This document shows, in pieces, positions 15,175 to 21,719 of a DNA stretch of 28,041 nucleotides; the first letter of the stretch is position 1, and each line of letters begins with the position of its first letter. The notes beneath the pieces were generated by a model. That model made no database searches. It worked only from the letters and a program-made list of their open reading frames with translations, and had not been told where the DNA came from. The stretch comes from an uncultured Lachnospiraceae bacterium (GTDB taxonomy: Bacteria > Bacillota > Clostridia > Lachnospirales > Lachnospiraceae), in NCBI GenBank assembly GCA_910583605.1, contig CAJTXN010000023.1, positions 1 to 28,041 of the forward strand, given 5' to 3'. Made by a program: the position numbers and the translations under genes.

Positions 15175-16052
15175 CAGATTATATTATTCGGGCAACGGCG
15201 GCGGACAGTCAGATTCGTGCATTTGCCATTACATCCAGGGAATTGACGGAACATGCCAGACAGGTGCATAATACCAGTCCGGTGGCAACTGCGGCATTGG
15301 GAAGACTGCTGACCGGAGCTGCCATGATGGGAAGTATGATGAAAGGAGAGGACAATCTTCTGACGATTATTATGAAAGGGGATGGTCCGATTCAGGGATT
15401 GACGGTTACGGCAGATTCCCATGCAAATGTGAAAGGGTATCCGGGAAATCCCAATGTAATCATACCGCCGAATTATCTGGGCAAGCTGGATGTAGGCGCT
15501 GCTATCGGATACGGCACTATGACGGTCATTAAAGATTTGGGAATGAAAGAACCCTATTCCAGTCAGGTAGCCCTTACCACCAGTGAGGTGGCAGAAGACC
15601 TGACTTACTATTTTGCTTCCTCGGAGCAGGTACCGTCGGCAGTAGCTCTGGGGGTACTGATGGAGAAGGATAATACGGTAAAACAGGCAGGCGGTTTTAT
15701 TATCCAGCTTATGCCTTTTGCAGATGATTCCGTTGTACGGGGGCTGGAGGAAAAAGTATCCAAAATAACTTCGGTAACACAAATGCTGGAACAGGGATTG
15801 ACACCAGAGGATATTCTGAATGAGGTATTAGGGGATTTTGGAGTCGAAATACTGGACAGGATTCCGGCACGGTTTGACTGTAACTGTTCGAAACAGAGAG
15901 TGGAGAAGGTATTGATTAGTGTGGGAAAACAGGAACTGCAAAACATGATAAATGACGGAAAAGAAATCGAAGTAAATTGTCATTTCTGCAATACAAATTA
16001 TACATTTGATGTGGAAGAACTGAAGAAATTAACAAAAAAAGCTATCCGGTAG
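15171..16052 (+). CDS. hslO: redox-regulated chaperone Hsp33
   Basis: This 293-residue cytosolic holdase chaperone is switched on by oxidation and unfolding. The N-terminal half carries the conserved Hsp33 region (DYIIRATAADSQIRAFAITSREL, then a GDGPIQGLTV core). The C-terminal zinc switch has the four ligands Cys237 and Cys239 (DCNCSK) and Cys270 and Cys273 (CHFCN), the CxC-then-CxxC pattern. The length is normal. It overlaps the methyltransferase stop by 4 nt and its own end is inside the terminator stem. All four zinc cysteines are present, so redox control should be intact. Confidence 0.97.
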   Translation: MTDYIIRATAADSQIRAFAITSRELTEHARQVHNTSPVATAALGRLLTGAAMMGSMMKGEDNLLTIIMKGDGPIQGLTVTADSHANVKGYPGNPNVIIPPNYLGKLDVGAAIGYGTMTVIKDLGMKEPYSSQVALTTSEVAEDLTYYFASSEQVPSAVALGVLMEKDNTVKQAGGFIIQLMPFADDSVVRGLEEKVSKITSVTQMLEQGLTPEDILNEVLGDFGVEILDRIPARFDCNCSKQRVEKVLISVGKQELQNMINDGKEIEVNCHFCNTNYTFDVEELKKLTKKAIR

Positions 16053-16066
16053 AGGATAGCTTTTTT
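16034..16066 (+). terminator. terminator overlapping hslO stop
   Basis: The stem is AAAAAAGCTATCC (through 16047) with GGATAGCTTTTTT (16054-16066) around a 6-nt loop that includes the stop codon. It ends in six T. Confidence 0.93.
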
Positions 16067-16155
16067 GTAATCATTTCTGTTAAATAATATAGCTCATTCA
16101 AAATAAAAAACCGAAATTTATATATATTGAAAAAGGCACACCATTTACTTACTGA

Positions 16156-16356
16156 TTATAATTTTGTAACGTTTGTAGCCTGAGGTCCTTTTGCTCCGTT
16201 TACTACTTCAAATTCAACAGCAGCGCCTTCTTCTAATGACTTGAAGCCGTCCATGTTAAGTCCTGAGTAGTGTACGAATACATCATTTCCCTGCTCATCA
16301 GAAATGAATCCGTAACCCTTCTGGTTATTGAACCATTTTACTGTACCTTTGTTCAT
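16156..16356 (-). CDS. cold-shock protein (CspA family)
   Basis: This is a 66-residue single-domain OB-fold protein that binds single-stranded RNA and DNA. It begins MNKGTVKWFNNQKGYGFI, with the RNP1 motif KGYGFI (13-18) and the RNP2 motif VFVHY (26-30), and ends ATNVTKL. The length is normal for CspA/CspB/CspD-type proteins. A strong ribosome binding site (TTGGAGGT on the minus strand) precedes the ATG. Transcription should start about 45 nt upstream from the promoter listed separately; no long cold-shock leader is evident. The role is likely RNA chaperoning in cold or stationary phase, but the paralogue cannot be told. Confidence 0.95.
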   Translation of the reverse strand: MNKGTVKWFNNQKGYGFISDEQGNDVFVHYSGLNMDGFKSLEEGAAVEFEVVNGAKGPQATNVTKL

Positions 16357-16409
16357 TGTGATACCTCCAAAAAAAATTAAAAATTGGCAAGCGAAATGCT
16401 ACCTCAATA

Positions 16410-16438
16410 AGCATATCATAACTATAATCATTAGTCAA
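16410..16438 (-). promoter_or_regulatory. likely promoter of the cold-shock gene
   Basis: On the minus strand TTGACT (16433-16438), a 17-nt spacer and TATGCT (16410-16415). A TTGACA a little further upstream is a poorer fit because of its weaker matching -10. Confidence 0.5.
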
Positions 16439-16554
16439 ATCATTTTTTTGTCAATATGTAAAATAAATCTTTTATTTTCTGTTTTATTTTGATAAATTTC
16501 AACAAAAGAGAGTTCAGGATGTAGATACTTGCAATCAAAATGAAAAAATGATAG

Positions 16555-16560
16555 TATAAT
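16555..16560 (+). promoter_or_regulatory. -10 box before the PHP gene
   Basis: A perfect TATAAT at 16555-16560 lies 51 nt before the GTG start. The nearest -35-like TTGCAA (16529-16534) is 20 nt away, too far for a standard spacing, so the promoter may need help or use a poor -35. Confidence 0.45.
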
Positions 16561-16610
16561 AGAATAATGATTTAGCAATTTAAAGTGTAATAGACAGATG
16601 GAGGATTTTT

Positions 16611-17339
16611 GTGAAGAAATATTTATTGGATATGCATACACATACGGTAGCCAGCGGACATGCCTATAATACGATTAATGAAATGGCGCACGCAGCGGCC
16701 CGGACAGGCCTTGAACTGTTGGGAATCACGGAACATTCCCGGACAATGCCGGGGACATGTCATGAGTTTTATTTTCAAAATCTGAAAAATGCCTGCAGAA
16801 GGATAGAAGGTGTGGAATTGTGTCTGGGTGTGGAATTAAATATTATCAGCTATAACGGTGATGTGGATATGGAGGAAAGTCTTTTAAGGGAAATGGACGT
16901 GGTGATTGCCAGTATTCACAATAATATAGGTTATACTTCAGGAAGCGAGGCAGAAAATACCAATGCCATAGTGGAAGCAATTAAAAATCCGTTGATTAAC
17001 ATTATCGGTCATCCGGATGACAGCCGTGTTCCGCTGAATTATGAAGAGATTGTAGCGGCATCCGGGGAATATGGTACACTGTTGGAAATCAACAATTCCT
17101 CTCTGACTCCCGGCAGTTTTCGCACGGACCCGGAAAAGAATGACATAAAAATATTAGAATTATGTAAACAATTTCAGGTTCCCGTTATTATCGGCAGTGA
17201 TGCCCATGCCGAAGATAAGGTGGGCAGTCATCAATATGCGTTGAAACTCATAGAGCAGACTGGATTTCCGGAGGAACTGCTTTTGAATTACTATCCGGAA
17301 CGTTTAAAACAATACATTAATAAATATAAAATGAGGTAA
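16611..17339 (+). CDS. PHP-domain phosphoesterase (YcdX-like)
   Basis: This is a 242-residue PHP-superfamily protein, a trinuclear-metal phosphoesterase fold. The metal-binding residues are seen in order: His9 and His11 (DMHTHT), His17, His42 (TEHSR), Glu75 (GVELN), His103 (SIHN), His134 (GHPDD), Asp197 and His199 (GSDAHA). The pattern is like the YcdX phosphatase branch, not histidinol phosphatase or DNA polymerase. The exact substrate is unknown. The GTG start at 16611 has a proper site (GGAGG, about 16600). Its stop is 3 nt before the yerC-like gene, so they are translationally linked. Confidence 0.9.
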   Translation: MKKYLLDMHTHTVASGHAYNTINEMAHAAARTGLELLGITEHSRTMPGTCHEFYFQNLKNACRRIEGVELCLGVELNIISYNGDVDMEESLLREMDVVIASIHNNIGYTSGSEAENTNAIVEAIKNPLINIIGHPDDSRVPLNYEEIVAASGEYGTLLEINNSSLTPGSFRTDPEKNDIKILELCKQFQVPVIIGSDAHAEDKVGSHQYALKLIEQTGFPEELLLNYYPERLKQYINKYKMR

Positions 17340-17342
17340 AGT

Positions 17343-17642
17343 ATGACGGATAAAATCAGAAATGAAGAGATGAATCATTTATTTGAAGCAGTACTCACAT
17401 TAAAGGACGAAGAAGAATGTTTTAAGTTTTTTATGGATGTCTGTACCATCAATGAACTGCAGTCCATGGCCCAGAGATATGAGGTTGCAAAAATGCTGAG
17501 CGAGAAAAAAACATATTGTGAAATAGCCAGGGCAACGGGGGCATCTACAGCTACTATCAGCAGGGTGAACCGTTCCCTGAACTATGGCAGTGACGGTTAT
17601 GATATGGTACTTGGAAGATTAAATCAAAAGAAAGATGACTGA
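17343..17642 (+). CDS. yerC: YerC/YecD family TrpR-related protein
   Basis: This is a 99-residue, all-helical DNA-binding protein of the YerC/YecD branch of the TrpR superfamily. It has an N-terminal helix pair, the conserved NELQSMAQRYEVAKML (about 36-51) and a helix-turn-helix, YCEIARATGASTATISRVNRSLNYG (about 58-82). The regulon of YerC proteins is not settled; relation to TrpR does not by itself show control of the trp genes about 5 kb upstream. It starts 3 nt after the PHP gene stop, with the in-frame AGGTAAAG as a weak site, and ends in a terminator that overlaps its stop. Confidence 0.9.
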   Translation: MTDKIRNEEMNHLFEAVLTLKDEEECFKFFMDVCTINELQSMAQRYEVAKMLSEKKTYCEIARATGASTATISRVNRSLNYGSDGYDMVLGRLNQKKDD

Positions 17643-17667
17643 TTGCAATGAAATCGGTCATCTTTTT
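17631..17667 (+). terminator. terminator after yerC-like gene
   Basis: AAAGATGACTGATT (17631-17644) pairs with AATCGGTCATCTTT (17652-17665) with one G-U pair, a 7-nt loop, then T's. It may also serve the convergent DUF1836 gene whose end lies 2 nt beyond. Confidence 0.9.
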
Positions 17668-17668
17668 C

Positions 17669-18343
17669 TTATTTTGCATTTTTGTTTTTCTCTTTATCAC
17701 CGGGTTTTTGCCTGGCTTTTTCTTTGGATTTTTCTTTTCCCTTTTCCGGAGCAGCCGATGACTGTTGTTCGGAACTTAATGAATCCACAATGGTTTCGAT
17801 CATCTGTTTTTTTACATAGACGTCAAAGCTAAGAGATACGATTAGAGAAAATAACTGAAGAAATTTTTTATCTTCCTCCGGGATATCGGTAAAAGCGGAT
17901 TTTGATTCTTCAATGTCCTGCTGAATATCCTGCCGGATATCTGATAAATGCTCCTTTATCAAATCGCATACGGTATTATAGATTTCTTCCAGGGATATAT
18001 TTTTTGAATTTTTAAAATATTTTTCTGAAATCGGTCCTAAAATGGTTTTAATGTCATTGATGGATAGTATATTTTTAAAGTAATAAATAAAAATCAACAT
18101 AATTATATGCTGTTTAGAATATCTCTTTTTTTCAGGTGACGGGAGCAGTTCATTTTTTGCATAATTGTTGATCATGGTTTTTGTCAGGATTTTATCATCA
18201 TCAAAGCGTTTTCTGCATTTTAAATGAGTATCCATAAAAGTAGTCACCTGATCCATGTATAAATCAATAGAAGGAATATCTGCTTCTTTGATCAATTCCA
18301 GTTTTGATATCATTTCTGCCAATAGTTTTTCAGAATCTGTCAT
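17669..18343 (-). CDS. DUF1836 domain protein
   Basis: This is a 224-residue protein with the DUF1836 signature: PSIDLYMDQVTTFMD, then LTKTMINNYAKN and KRYSKQHIIMLIFIYYFKNILSI. The family looks like a small winged-helix (MerR-like) regulator from the sequence pattern around TKTMINNYAK, but its target is unknown. The last 26 residues are almost entirely lysine, glutamate and proline, a disordered basic tail. The ATG at 18343 is preferred to a CTG/GTG-type start further upstream. It is the only gene of its unit, convergent with the yerC-like gene. Confidence 0.8.
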   Translation of the reverse strand: MTDSEKLLAEMISKLELIKEADIPSIDLYMDQVTTFMDTHLKCRKRFDDDKILTKTMINNYAKNELLPSPEKKRYSKQHIIMLIFIYYFKNILSINDIKTILGPISEKYFKNSKNISLEEIYNTVCDLIKEHLSDIRQDIQQDIEESKSAFTDIPEEDKKFLQLFSLIVSLSFDVYVKKQMIETIVDSLSSEQQSSAAPEKGKEKSKEKARQKPGDKEKNKNAK

Positions 18344-18498
18344 TAAAAAATCGTTCCTTTCCTGTAGTCTTACAGGCAATATGTTTTGCTATTGCTTATT
18401 CATACTATTATATAGTACCAAAAACCGGATGACAAGAGGGAAATGCCACAAAGTTTAAAAATCGCACATTAATAAAGAGTATAGTTTAAAAATTAGTC

Positions 18499-18527
18499 GT
18501 GACAATTATGGTTTGATATTGTATAAT
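18499..18527 (+). promoter_or_regulatory. promoter of the pspA module
   Basis: GTGACA (18499-18504), a 17-nt spacer and TATAAT (18522-18527), 71 nt before the pspA-like start. I see no sigma-54 or ECF-type promoter here. Confidence 0.7.
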
Positions 18528-18598
18528 TGGTACTAAAGTTGGATGACAGAAAATACATTGTCCGTCCGGCAATAATATTGATCAGGAGGAGTTTTGAC

Positions 18599-19285
18599 AT
18601 GGGTATTATTTCGAGATTTAAAGACATTATGTCAGCAAACATTAATGCATTGCTTGATAAAGCAGAGGATCCTGCAAAGATGATTGACCAGTATTTAAGA
18701 GATTTGGAAAGTGATCTTGGAAAGGTCAAGGCAGAGACAGCCGCCGTTATGGCAGAGGAAACAAGAAGCAAACGCGCGCTGGACGAATGTAACGAAGAAA
18801 TTGCAAAATATCAGAAATATGCAGAAAAGGCAGTGGCAGCCGGTAATGATTCCGATGCGAAGCAGTTCCTTGCAAAGAAAAACCAGCTGGTACAGCAGCA
18901 GGCAAGCCTGACCCAGACTTATGAAGTGGCATCGGCGAATGCGGCAAAGATGAGACAGATGCATGATAAACTGGTAAAAGATATTGCAGATCTGAATGCG
19001 CGTAAGGATTCCATAAAGGCAAAGATAGCAGTAGCCAAAACACAGGAAAAGATTAATAAAATCGGCTCCAGTGTTGCAGGTGCTAATAACAGTATTTCTG
19101 CATTTGACAGAATGGAAGCAAAGGCTAATAATATGTTAGACCGGGCAAATGCCATGTCTGAATTAAATGAGTCGGCAGCAGATTCAGATATTGAAAATCT
19201 GGCAGCGAAATATGACTCTTCATCTGCAGAGTCACCGGAACTTGATGATGAACTGGCAGCGTTAAAGGCTCAGATGGGTATGTAA
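18599..19285 (+). CDS. pspA: PspA/IM30 family protein
   Basis: This is a 228-residue coiled-coil protein of the PspA/IM30 (LiaH, Vipp1) family, which forms ESCRT-III-like oligomers on stressed membranes. It starts MGIISRFKDIMSANINALLDKAEDPAKMIDQYLRDLE, typical of the family's amphipathic first helix and helix alpha1. Long heptad-rich helices with many alanines follow (about 30-150), then an acidic, flexible tail ending DDELAALKAQMGM. The start at 18599 follows AGGAGGA (18584-18590). It is followed by a zinc-ribbon membrane protein and an SPFH-like protein, as in the Bacillus ydjFGHI set, which suggests it is recruited to the membrane by them. A terminator follows its stop, so partners may be expressed separately as well. 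Confidence 0.93.
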   Translation: MGIISRFKDIMSANINALLDKAEDPAKMIDQYLRDLESDLGKVKAETAAVMAEETRSKRALDECNEEIAKYQKYAEKAVAAGNDSDAKQFLAKKNQLVQQQASLTQTYEVASANAAKMRQMHDKLVKDIADLNARKDSIKAKIAVAKTQEKINKIGSSVAGANNSISAFDRMEAKANNMLDRANAMSELNESAADSDIENLAAKYDSSSAESPELDDELAALKAQMGM

Positions 19286-19290
19286 TTATC

Positions 19291-19316
19291 AGGTGCCTGT
19301 TTCAGGCACCTTTTCT
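19291..19316 (+). terminator. terminator after pspA
   Basis: AGGTGCCTG (19291-19299) and CAGGCACCT (19303-19311) form a perfect 9-bp stem with a TTT loop, followed by TTTCT. Confidence 0.9.
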
Positions 19317-19423
19317 ATATGGCAGAAAGCCCTTCAGACAGGAATTGTATTGCGGCTAAGCGGATTATGCCGTTGGAAATGACCTGCCGCAGGGGAGAAT
19401 CCTGCACTACAGGATTCTTTTTT
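19317..19423 (+). ncRNA. possible leader or small RNA with terminator
   Basis: Between the pspA terminator and the next gene lies a 107-nt stretch ending in a second terminator (GAATCCTG 19397-19404, CAGGATTC 19410-19417, then six T). Upstream of that, TGCGG (near 19350) can pair with CCGCA (near 19388), and CCTG-CCG-CAGG makes a small hairpin just before the terminator. This arrangement could be a leader with antiterminator/terminator alternatives for the gene at 19487, or simply a second terminator. I cannot match it to a known riboswitch. Confidence 0.35.
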
Positions 19424-19486
19424 GTATGTTAAAAAGAATATTTTAACAAATTTACATAAGTATGTGGGAAAGAAGGGAGTTAAAAA

Positions 19487-20671
19487 ATGGCAGATGATGT
19501 ATACTATTGCAGTAATTGCGGTGGTGTTATGGTATTTGATATAAATACACAGATGCTGAAGTGTCCGAATTGTGATGCGACAATCCGAATCGTAGGAAAT
19601 CAGGACAGAATTGTTGAACACAGATTTACACAGGGAGCCATAAACCGTTTGTCGGTTCAGGAGAAGACTTCAGAAACGAAGCAGTGTAAAGGCTGCGGAG
19701 CCATGGTGGAGATAGCGAAGGACTGTACAGCTGCACAGTGTCCCTATTGCGGTGCGGATTATGTACTGGCAGATAAACAGGAGGAAGCGGTGGTTCCGGA
19801 CGGAGTGATTCCTTTTAAAATAGATAAACATGCAGCAGGAGCAACATTTAATAAATGGATTAGTAAGCGGTGGCTTGCACCCGGTACATTGAAGCAATTA
19901 TATGAGAGCGACCGGATTCAGGGAGTATATATTCCTTATTGGACATTTGATGCAGATATTGTGTGTGATTATTCAGCAGAGGGCGGTAAACACAGAAAAG
20001 TTCAGGTCAAGAATTCTGACGGTTCTACCTCCACCAAAACTGAGACGGACTGGTATCATACACATGGACGCGTGAAGAAGTTTTTTGATGATGTTCAGGT
20101 AAAAGCAACTAAGAATATGAAGAGTTCTCTTTTAGAGGGGATTGAGCCATACGATACCAAGAATAAACTGGTTTCTTACTCGCCGCAGTATTTATCAGGG
20201 TTTGGTGCGGAATGTTATACGATTTCCCTGGAGGATGCCCACAGGGAAGCGAATGTGATTATGGAAAATGAATTAAGAAGTATGGCAAGGCAGGATGTAC
20301 GCCGGCAGTATGATGAGGTTAGAAATGTAAGAATTGCACCGGATTACAGGGCAGAGACTTTTAAGCATATATTGATTCCGGTGTATGCAACTGCATATAC
20401 ATATAAAAATAAGAATTATACAGTATTGATTAACGGACAGTCCGGAAAAATCAGGGGAGATTATCCGAAGAGTCCGGTGAAGATTGCGGTTATCCTAGCA
20501 ATTATTATAGCATTGCTTGCAGGTTTCTTCGGTATCCGGGCGGCCATGGGCGAAAAGAAGAACAGGGACACATTGGGCAGCAGCGAAACGGGTGTATATC
20601 TGGATTACAGACCGGAATCGGAAACAATTGACAGACAAGATACAGATTTAGTATTGGAAAATTTATTATAA
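19487..20671 (+). CDS. zinc-ribbon membrane protein (YdjG-like)
   Basis: This is a 394-residue protein with two N-terminal zinc ribbons (Cys8, Cys11, Cys26, Cys29; then Cys67, Cys70, Cys85, Cys88), the first like the TFIIB-type ribbon. A beta-rich middle part contains PYWTFDADIVCDYSAEGG. One membrane helix lies near the C-terminus (about residues 331-353, IAVILAIIIALLAGFFGI), followed by a polar tail. This is the layout of YdjG in Bacillus, which together with YdjH and YdjI anchors a PspA protein at the membrane. It starts 201 nt after pspA and 14-20 nt before the SPFH-like gene, so it is likely co-expressed with it. The DNA-binding suggestion of a TFIIB-type ribbon is not needed; zinc binding is structural. 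A YdjH homologue is not seen in the window. Confidence 0.8.
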   Translation: MADDVYYCSNCGGVMVFDINTQMLKCPNCDATIRIVGNQDRIVEHRFTQGAINRLSVQEKTSETKQCKGCGAMVEIAKDCTAAQCPYCGADYVLADKQEEAVVPDGVIPFKIDKHAAGATFNKWISKRWLAPGTLKQLYESDRIQGVYIPYWTFDADIVCDYSAEGGKHRKVQVKNSDGSTSTKTETDWYHTHGRVKKFFDDVQVKATKNMKSSLLEGIEPYDTKNKLVSYSPQYLSGFGAECYTISLEDAHREANVIMENELRSMARQDVRRQYDEVRNVRIAPDYRAETFKHILIPVYATAYTYKNKNYTVLINGQSGKIRGDYPKSPVKIAVILAIIIALLAGFFGIRAAMGEKKNRDTLGSSETGVYLDYRPESETIDRQDTDLVLENLL

Positions 20672-20690
20672 TTAAAATGGAGGAATGGAT

Positions 20691-21695
20691 ATGGGACTTT
20701 TCAGCAGTCAGTTTTCAAATGTTGTAGAATGGCAGGAATCAAGAGACGACATTATGTTCTGGAAATGGAACAATGATGAGATAAAGAAAGGCAGTAAGCT
20801 CATCATCCGGCAGGGACAGGATGCCATTTTTATGTATAACGGTAAAGTAGAAGGTATCTTTAAAGACCCGGGAAGCTTCGATATAGAATCTCAGATCATA
20901 CCGTTTTTATCTACATTAAAAGGATTTAAATTTGGTTTTAACAGCGGGGTAAGAGCAGAGGTATTATTTATCAATACCAAGGAATTTACAATCCGCTGGG
21001 GAACAAAAACACCGATTAACATTCAGGCGCCGGGACTTCCGGGAGGGATGCCGATTGGGGCCTTTGGTACCTTTAGCTGTAAAATCGATGATTATCTGGT
21101 ATTTATTGAGAAGATTGCCGGAGTAAAGAAACAGTATATGGTGGATGAGATAAAGGAACGTGTTACCTCTATGCTGAACCAGCTTCTTATGAAGTGGATA
21201 ACCAGAGAAGGAAAAGATATGTTTAATCTGCAGGCAAATGCCTATGACATAGCAAAGGGTATCAAAGATGACCTGGACATGGAAATCATTAAACTTGGTA
21301 TTACCATAACTGCTTTTGCAATTGAAAGCTTTAATTATCCGGAATCCGTAAAGCGGATGCAGGAAAAAGCAGCTTCCCAGAGTATGGTCGGCGACATGAA
21401 CCGCTATACCCAGATGGCTATGGCTGACAGCATGAGCAGAGGTGGTTCCGGCACAAATGGTATGGCAAATATGGCCGGTCAGATGGCAGGTATGCAGGTA
21501 GGCATGATGATGGGACAACAGATGGTAAATTCCATGCAGGGCAATATGAATCAGGCGGCAGCGAATCCGACGGCCCCTCAGAACCAGCAGCCGGCCGGTA
21601 ATCCCGCGGGAACCGTACCGAATTTCTGTCCGAACTGCGGTACAAAGACATCAGGTTCTAACTTCTGTCCAAATTGTGGTACCAAACTGGCATAA
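20691..21695 (+). CDS. SPFH/YdjI-like protein with C-terminal zinc ribbons
   Basis: This is a 334-residue protein resembling YdjI (SPFH, virion-core-like). It begins GLFSSQFSNVVEWQE and has IIRQGQDAIFMYNGKVEGIFKDPG (about 36-59), a strand-rich SPFH-like core up to about residue 200, and a helical stretch. A Met/Gly-rich segment of about 50 residues (MADSMSRGGSG... MQVGMMMGQQM) follows, then two short zinc ribbons (Cys313, Cys316; Cys326, Cys329). The start at 20691 is chosen because ATGGAGG leaves proper spacing; the ATG at 20685 is too close. It follows the YdjG-like gene by about 20 nt and pcrA follows by 24 nt. In Bacillus this protein forms a membrane complex that recruits PspA. The Met-rich linker is unusual and could respond to oxidation or membrane state, but that is speculation. 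Confidence 0.85.
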   Translation: MGLFSSQFSNVVEWQESRDDIMFWKWNNDEIKKGSKLIIRQGQDAIFMYNGKVEGIFKDPGSFDIESQIIPFLSTLKGFKFGFNSGVRAEVLFINTKEFTIRWGTKTPINIQAPGLPGGMPIGAFGTFSCKIDDYLVFIEKIAGVKKQYMVDEIKERVTSMLNQLLMKWITREGKDMFNLQANAYDIAKGIKDDLDMEIIKLGITITAFAIESFNYPESVKRMQEKAASQSMVGDMNRYTQMAMADSMSRGGSGTNGMANMAGQMAGMQVGMMMGQQMVNSMQGNMNQAAANPTAPQNQQPAGNPAGTVPNFCPNCGTKTSGSNFCPNCGTKLA

Positions 21696-21719
21696 TAGAA
21701 AGAAAAGGAAATTTGATAC

